Shown here: piece after piece, positions 32,390 through 35,253 of the stretch
Numbering within the stretch: the stretch's first letter is position 1
How the letters are laid out: every line of letters starts with the position of its first letter
Source of the DNA: an uncultured Clostridiaceae bacterium
GTDB taxonomy: Bacteria; Bacillota; Clostridia; TANB77; CAG-508
Assembly: GCA_947642455.1 (NCBI GenBank)
Contig: CANRSN010000021.1
Span: forward strand, 1-35,253
Length of the DNA stretch: 35,253 bases
Direction: 5' to 3'
Position numbers and translations under genes: made by a program
The notes under the pieces: generated by a model
Database searches by the model: none
Seen by the model: only the letters and a program-made list of their open reading frames with translations
Told to the model about the DNA's origin: nothing

Positions 32390-32729
32390 AAATTTAGAAG
32401 AACACTATAAATTTTTAATAGAATATTTGTTATTTGACTTTAAAGAAGGAGAAAAAGAAGAAATAGCTGATAAATTTTATGAAGATATTAGATGTGGGCT
32501 AGTACATTCTGGTTCAACAGAAAATATGAGTGGGTTATCATGTGATTCATTGAATTTAATTACTACTATGAAAGAAAAAAATAAAGAATTTATTAGTGTA
32601 GATATATTTATTATGGATAAAAAACTTAGAGAAAATTTCAATGAGTATAAGGAAAAATTGAAAGATAAAGAACAATATGAATTAAGAAAAAACTTTGTAA
32701 AAATAATGAATGTAGTTTGTAAGATATAA
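32379..32729 (+). CDS. HEPN-like protein (116 aa)
   Basis: MNCKNLEEHYKFLIEYLLFD at the start, then FYEDIRCGLVHSGSTENM (about residues 32-49), in which R-x4-H fits the catalytic/structural motif of HEPN nucleases and RCGLxH is common in abortive-infection HEPN proteins. The family is usually larger, so this may be N-terminally truncated. ATG 32379 overlaps the preceding stop. The role could be RNA cleavage in element or phage defence. This call rests on one motif. Confidence 0.45.
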   Translation: MNCKNLEEHYKFLIEYLLFDFKEGEKEEIADKFYEDIRCGLVHSGSTENMSGLSCDSLNLITTMKEKNKEFISVDIFIMDKKLRENFNEYKEKLKDKEQYELRKNFVKIMNVVCKI

Positions 32730-32751
32730 AAATTAAGTACTATAGCTAAAG

Positions 32752-32779
32752 CTATTCTCAAAAAAGAGTAGTTTTTTCT
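32752..32779 (+). terminator. intrinsic terminator before the recombinase
   Basis: CTATTCTC (32752-32759) pairs with GAGTAG (32766-32771) with small irregularity, followed by TTTTTT. It isolates the recombinase from upstream transcription. Confidence 0.6.
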
Positions 32780-32832
32780 TGCTTTTTTGAAACTGATATG
32801 CTAAAATGTAACAGAACCGAATAAAAGTTACA
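32779..32832 (+). promoter_or_regulatory. recombinase promoter with inverted repeat at the start site
   Basis: TTGCTT (32779-32784), 17-bp spacer, TAAAAT (32802-32807) with TGC before it. TGTAAC (32807-32812) and GTTACA (32827-32832) form an inverted repeat over the transcript start, a possible operator. It looks sigma-A-like; a sporulation sigma site is not evident. Confidence 0.5.
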
Positions 32833-32860
32833 GACAATTAAACAAGAAAGTAGTGATGTT

Positions 32861-34465
32861 ATGAAAATTGCAGCATATGCAAGAGTATCAACAGAAAAAG
32901 AATCACAAGTGGAATCATTTGAAAAGCAAATTGAATTTTTTAACGAATTTACAAAAAAGAATAATTATGAATTGTATAAGCTATATGCAGATGAAGGAAT
33001 ATCAGGAAAGCAAATAAAACACAGAAAGCAGTTCCAACAAATGATGCAAGATGCTAAAGCAAAAAAATTTGATAAAGTAGTTGTAAAAGATGTAAGCCGT
33101 TTTGCTAGAAATACAGTAGATTTATTACAAAGTATAAGAGAATTAAAATCTTATGGAATAGAAGTAGACTTTTTAAATAATGGTGAAATCATGGAAGGTG
33201 GTTCTGAATTTATACTAACTATTTTAGGAGCAATGGCACAACAAGAAAGTGCCAATATGTCTAAAAGAGTTAAATTTGGAAAAGACATCACTGCAAAAAA
33301 AGGAAGAGTTCCTAACATTGTTTTTGGGTATGATAAAATACCAGATGAAAGATATACTTTAAAAATAAATGAAGAAGAGGCAAAAATCGTAAAAGAAATA
33401 TTTGAAAGCTATGTATATAAAGGAATTGGAACAACAAAAATTGCATGGGACTTAAATGATAGAGGAATTAGAACTAAAAAAACAAAATCAAAATGGGTAC
33501 AAACATCTATTGTCAGAATGTTAAAAAATCCAATCTATACAGGACGAGTAACTAATAAAAAGAGTGAGGTAACAGATTTTATAACAGGAACTAGAAAAGA
33601 GTTACCAGAAGAAGAATGGATAACAGTAGAAAGACCAGAAATGAGAATCATATCAGATGAATTATTTAACAGAGCTCAAGACTTACTAGAACAACGCTCA
33701 AAAGAATTTAAATTAAACAATAAAAGAGAAAAAACAGAATATGTATTTAGTACACTTATCTATTGCAAACATTGTGGCTATTCTTTTAGAAGAATAAGGA
33801 GAAAATACACAGAAGATGGGAAAGAATATATAAGATGGGTATGTAGTGGAAGAAACTCAATGGGAGTAAATCATTGTCCAAATACAACTGTAATTGATGA
33901 AGAAGAACTTTTAAATGCCATAAAAGAATATCTAAAAAGCATTATTTCAAATAAAAAGAACTTTATGAAGGCAGTAGAAAAGGAGTTTGAAAAGATTACC
34001 AAATTAAGAGAAAACAATGCAAGAAGTGAAGAAAGTCTATTAAAAGAAATAGAAAAGGTAACTAACAAAAAACAAAAATATATGGAAATGTTTCAAAATG
34101 AGGTAATCAATATTGGGGAACTAAAGAAATACACAAATCCATTAAATGAAGATATAGCAAGATATGAGCGAGAGCTAAAACTAATTACATCAGAAATAAA
34201 AGAAAAAGATGTATTAGAAAAAGAATTATCTAAAACAATTAGCACAGTAGATGATATTCTAAACAACAAGACAATCACAAATGCAATGCTAAAAACAATA
34301 ATAGATGTAATTGAAGTAGATAGTGATTTAAATGTAGAAGTAAGATTGAAATTGCTTAATGAAATAGGCTCTACACCTACTGTAATAACTAACTTCAATG
34401 ATATAAAAGATACCATTACGAAAAGTAACAACAGTACACAAAGATGTAACACTAAACAACGGTAG
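32861..34465 (+). CDS. large serine recombinase (SpoIVCA-like site-specific recombinase)
   Basis: 534 residues, intact. Resolvase catalytic domain (1-~140): AAYARVSTEKESQVES with nucleophile Ser10, GISGKQIKHRKQFQQMM, VKDVSRFARNTVDL, ILGAMAQQESANMS. Then the recombinase domain (KFGKDITAKKGRVPNIVFGY; YKGIGTTKIAWDLNDRGI), a zinc ribbon (Cys302, Cys305, Cys328, Cys339) and a long coiled coil (~350-450). It catalyses integration and excision between short att sites by 2-bp staggered cuts. Its last codons (NNSTQRCNTKQR) are the right attachment core, so each integration or excision rebuilds its 3' end. ATG 32861, ribosome site weak. Probable function: excising this element from spoIIID. Confidence 0.95.
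   Translation: MKIAAYARVSTEKESQVESFEKQIEFFNEFTKKNNYELYKLYADEGISGKQIKHRKQFQQMMQDAKAKKFDKVVVKDVSRFARNTVDLLQSIRELKSYGIEVDFLNNGEIMEGGSEFILTILGAMAQQESANMSKRVKFGKDITAKKGRVPNIVFGYDKIPDERYTLKINEEEAKIVKEIFESYVYKGIGTTKIAWDLNDRGIRTKKTKSKWVQTSIVRMLKNPIYTGRVTNKKSEVTDFITGTRKELPEEEWITVERPEMRIISDELFNRAQDLLEQRSKEFKLNNKREKTEYVFSTLIYCKHCGYSFRRIRRKYTEDGKEYIRWVCSGRNSMGVNHCPNTTVIDEEELLNAIKEYLKSIISNKKNFMKAVEKEFEKITKLRENNARSEESLLKEIEKVTNKKQKYMEMFQNEVINIGELKKYTNPLNEDIARYERELKLITSEIKEKDVLEKELSKTISTVDDILNNKTITNAMLKTIIDVIEVDSDLNVEVRLKLLNEIGSTPTVITNFNDIKDTITKSNNSTQRCNTKQR
34431..34456 (+). repeat. right attachment core (attR or element-element junction)
   Basis: A perfect 26-bp copy of 24034-24059, inside the recombinase 3' end. 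To its right, similarity to the left end of element 1 (24060-24170) continues at about three bases in four, where spoIIID 3' sequence would be expected. Confidence 0.85.
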
Positions 34466-34535
34466 AAAAAATGGATAAGTTGTTCTAGAAGATATTAAAA
34501 TTAAAGGAGTTTTCTTGAGTTAGAGAAATCCTATT

Positions 34536-34803
34536 GTGAAGTTAGTATTGATATATGGAACACAAATATATGAAGTACAAGTAGAAAGTAATGAAAATGG
34601 CAATGTAGAAAATATGGATTGTTATAGACTTTATACAGAGAAAACAATTATAAACATATGGTTCCATTTTTATATTATATTGGTAATGATTCAGTTGGAA
34701 TATAGAAGCAATTAAAAATGATATTTTAGGAGGGTATTCTGAAGGAATCGAGAAGATATTAGATGAATATTTTACAGAAGACAAATTTATAAATGAGGAT
34801 TAA
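34536..34803 (+). pseudogene. unknown protein broken by two frameshifts
   Basis: Three consecutive frames give one fluent sequence: YGTQIYEVQVESNENGNVEN, MDCYRLYTEKT (frame 1), KHMVPFLYYIGNDSVG (frame 2), NIEAIKNDILGGYSEGIEKI, LDEYFTEDKFINED (frame 3, stop 34801-34803). About 88 residues once joined. GTG 34536 is a possible start, but the nearest ribosome site (AAAGGAG, 34503-34509) is too far away. Unknown family. Confidence 0.5.
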
Positions 34804-34992
34804 AAATAATAGATACATAGATACAGGAATTAAATAAAGAAAAGACCATTATTTAGCATACAAATTAGAAAATTTAATAAAAACAAGATAGCACTATTAT
34901 GTCAATTAAAAAATAGTAAAGACACATTAAGAACAATAAAAGATACAATAGAATTTTAGAATAGATATATCTATATTTACTAACCATGTGGA

Positions 34993-35157
34993 ATGTTGCT
35001 CGGCGCTATATCTAAAGAATTAGACAAAATAGTTGAATTTACTGCTTTTGAGGATTTTATTAGTTTTGAGAGAAAAGGCAAAAATAAGATAAAAAGAGTA
35101 GAAAATCATAAAATTAAAGTAACGATAGAGGTTGATATGGTGTGCGGAGCAGTATAA
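34993..35157 (+). CDS. small hypothetical protein or fragment (54 aa)
   Basis: ATG 34993 encodes MLLGAISKELDKIVEFTAFE, DFISFERKGKNKIKRV and ends EVDMVCGAV. No ribosome site. The frame extends upstream as PCGM, matching the CGM start of the 27141 gene in element 1. Probably a remnant of a longer gene. Confidence 0.3.
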   Translation: MLLGAISKELDKIVEFTAFEDFISFERKGKNKIKRVENHKIKVTIEVDMVCGAV

Positions 35158-35164
35158 ATTAATA

Positions 35165-35188
35165 TTGACAATGTCAACAATTTGTCAA
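35165..35188. promoter_or_regulatory. TTGACA/TGTCAA palindrome
   Basis: TTGACA-A-TGTCAA (35165-35177) is a perfect 13-bp palindrome, with a further TTGTCAA at 35182-35188. It may be an operator or a DNA-binding site in the second element. Confidence 0.35.
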
Positions 35189-35223
35189 CGAAAAATAAGA
35201 ATGTTTGGAGATAAAACTTAATT

Positions 35224-35253
35224 GGAAGTGTTTGGAAAAGCACTTTCTTTTTT
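35224..35253 (+). terminator. intrinsic terminator at the window edge
   Basis: GGAAGTGTTT (35224-35233) pairs with AAGCACTTTC (35238-35247), 10 bp with two wobbles, loop GGAA, then six T at the end of the window. Confidence 0.75.

Larger units (their letters stand above)
24034..34456. mobile_element. skin-like intervening element in spoIIID (element 1, ~10.4 kb)
   Basis: Bounded by a perfect 26-bp direct repeat (24034-24059 and 34431-34456). The left copy lies in spoIIID codons for STVHKDVT; the right copy lies in the last codons of a large serine recombinase gene, the usual arrangement for such elements. The cargo is mostly broken genes and short hairpin repeats, while the recombinase and both cores are intact. 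Known parallels are skin in sigK and other sporulation-gene intervening sequences excised in the mother cell. The proposal that excision restores spoIIID is inference, and the 3' half of spoIIID is not in the window. Confidence 0.75.
34457..35253. mobile_element. left end of a second, related element (partial)
   Basis: 34458-34470 is identical to 24061-24073. TGGATAAGT, GTTC, AGAA, TTTTCTT and AATCCT then follow in the same order and spacing as in 24075-24133. No SpoIIID C-terminal codons are present. This is best read as the left end of another element integrated in tandem at the same core. Gene content here is decayed: 34804-34960 holds only scraps such as NKIALLCQLKNSKDTLRTIK. The right limit is beyond the window. 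Confidence 0.55.

Overview
The window comes from a very AT-rich, endospore-forming, low-GC Gram-positive bacterium, most likely an uncultured member of the Clostridia. The evidence is TTG/GTG starts behind strong AGGAGG ribosome sites, a CCA-encoding tRNA-Met, a pflB-pflA pair, a CadC-type metal sensor and a SpoIIID gene. I cannot name the genus from the sequence.

Layout. 1-670: 3' end of a 23S rRNA, a 5S rRNA and a terminator. 0.9-1.85 kb: a flavin reductase and a 51-residue protein. 1.9-7.0 kb: a decayed accessory island. It holds a tRNA T-arm-like remnant, an XRE repressor, frameshifted genes, a zinc-ribbon/Mrr-type endonuclease split by a frameshift, an IS3-family transposase remnant and a COG3910-like ATPase, and it ends beside tRNA-Met. 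7.3-9.0 kb: conserved core with rpsF-ssb-rpsR, its promoter, a leader and a terminator. 9.1-20.9 kb: chromosomal genes. These are a patatin-like hydrolase, a PF11449-type metal permease, pflB/pflA, two tandem XRE regulators, a P-type ATPase of the PEGL type and a large acidic protein. Two MITE-like elements (10389-10611 and 11703-11891), each flanked by a perfect 9-bp duplication, and several long hairpins lie between them. 21.2-23.8 kb: a Cd/Zn/Pb resistance operon (cadC, a free-standing HMA domain protein, cadA) with two copies of a probable CadC operator.

23.9 kb to the end is the most interesting part. The sporulation gene spoIIID is broken after 44 codons, exactly at a 26-bp sequence (24034-24059) that recurs perfectly at 34431-34456, inside the last codons of a large serine recombinase. 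The 10.4 kb between the copies look like a skin-type intervening element inserted in spoIIID. Almost all its cargo is rotten: fragments of a tyrosine integrase, GNAT, NUDIX, pyrophosphatase, 2-hydroxyacid dehydrogenase, maltose acetyltransferase, macrodomain hydrolase, SirTM sirtuin and DUF1848 genes, several with their middles removed. The recombinase and both repeat copies are intact. Beyond the right copy the sequence does not continue spoIIID. It resembles the left end of the element, so a second related element probably follows in tandem and the 3' half of spoIIID should lie beyond the window.

If this is right, SpoIIID would be made only after the recombinase removes the element(s), presumably in the mother cell during sporulation, as for sigK and skin. 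That regulatory role is inference. The break point, the direct repeats, the intact recombinase and the decayed cargo are visible in the sequence.
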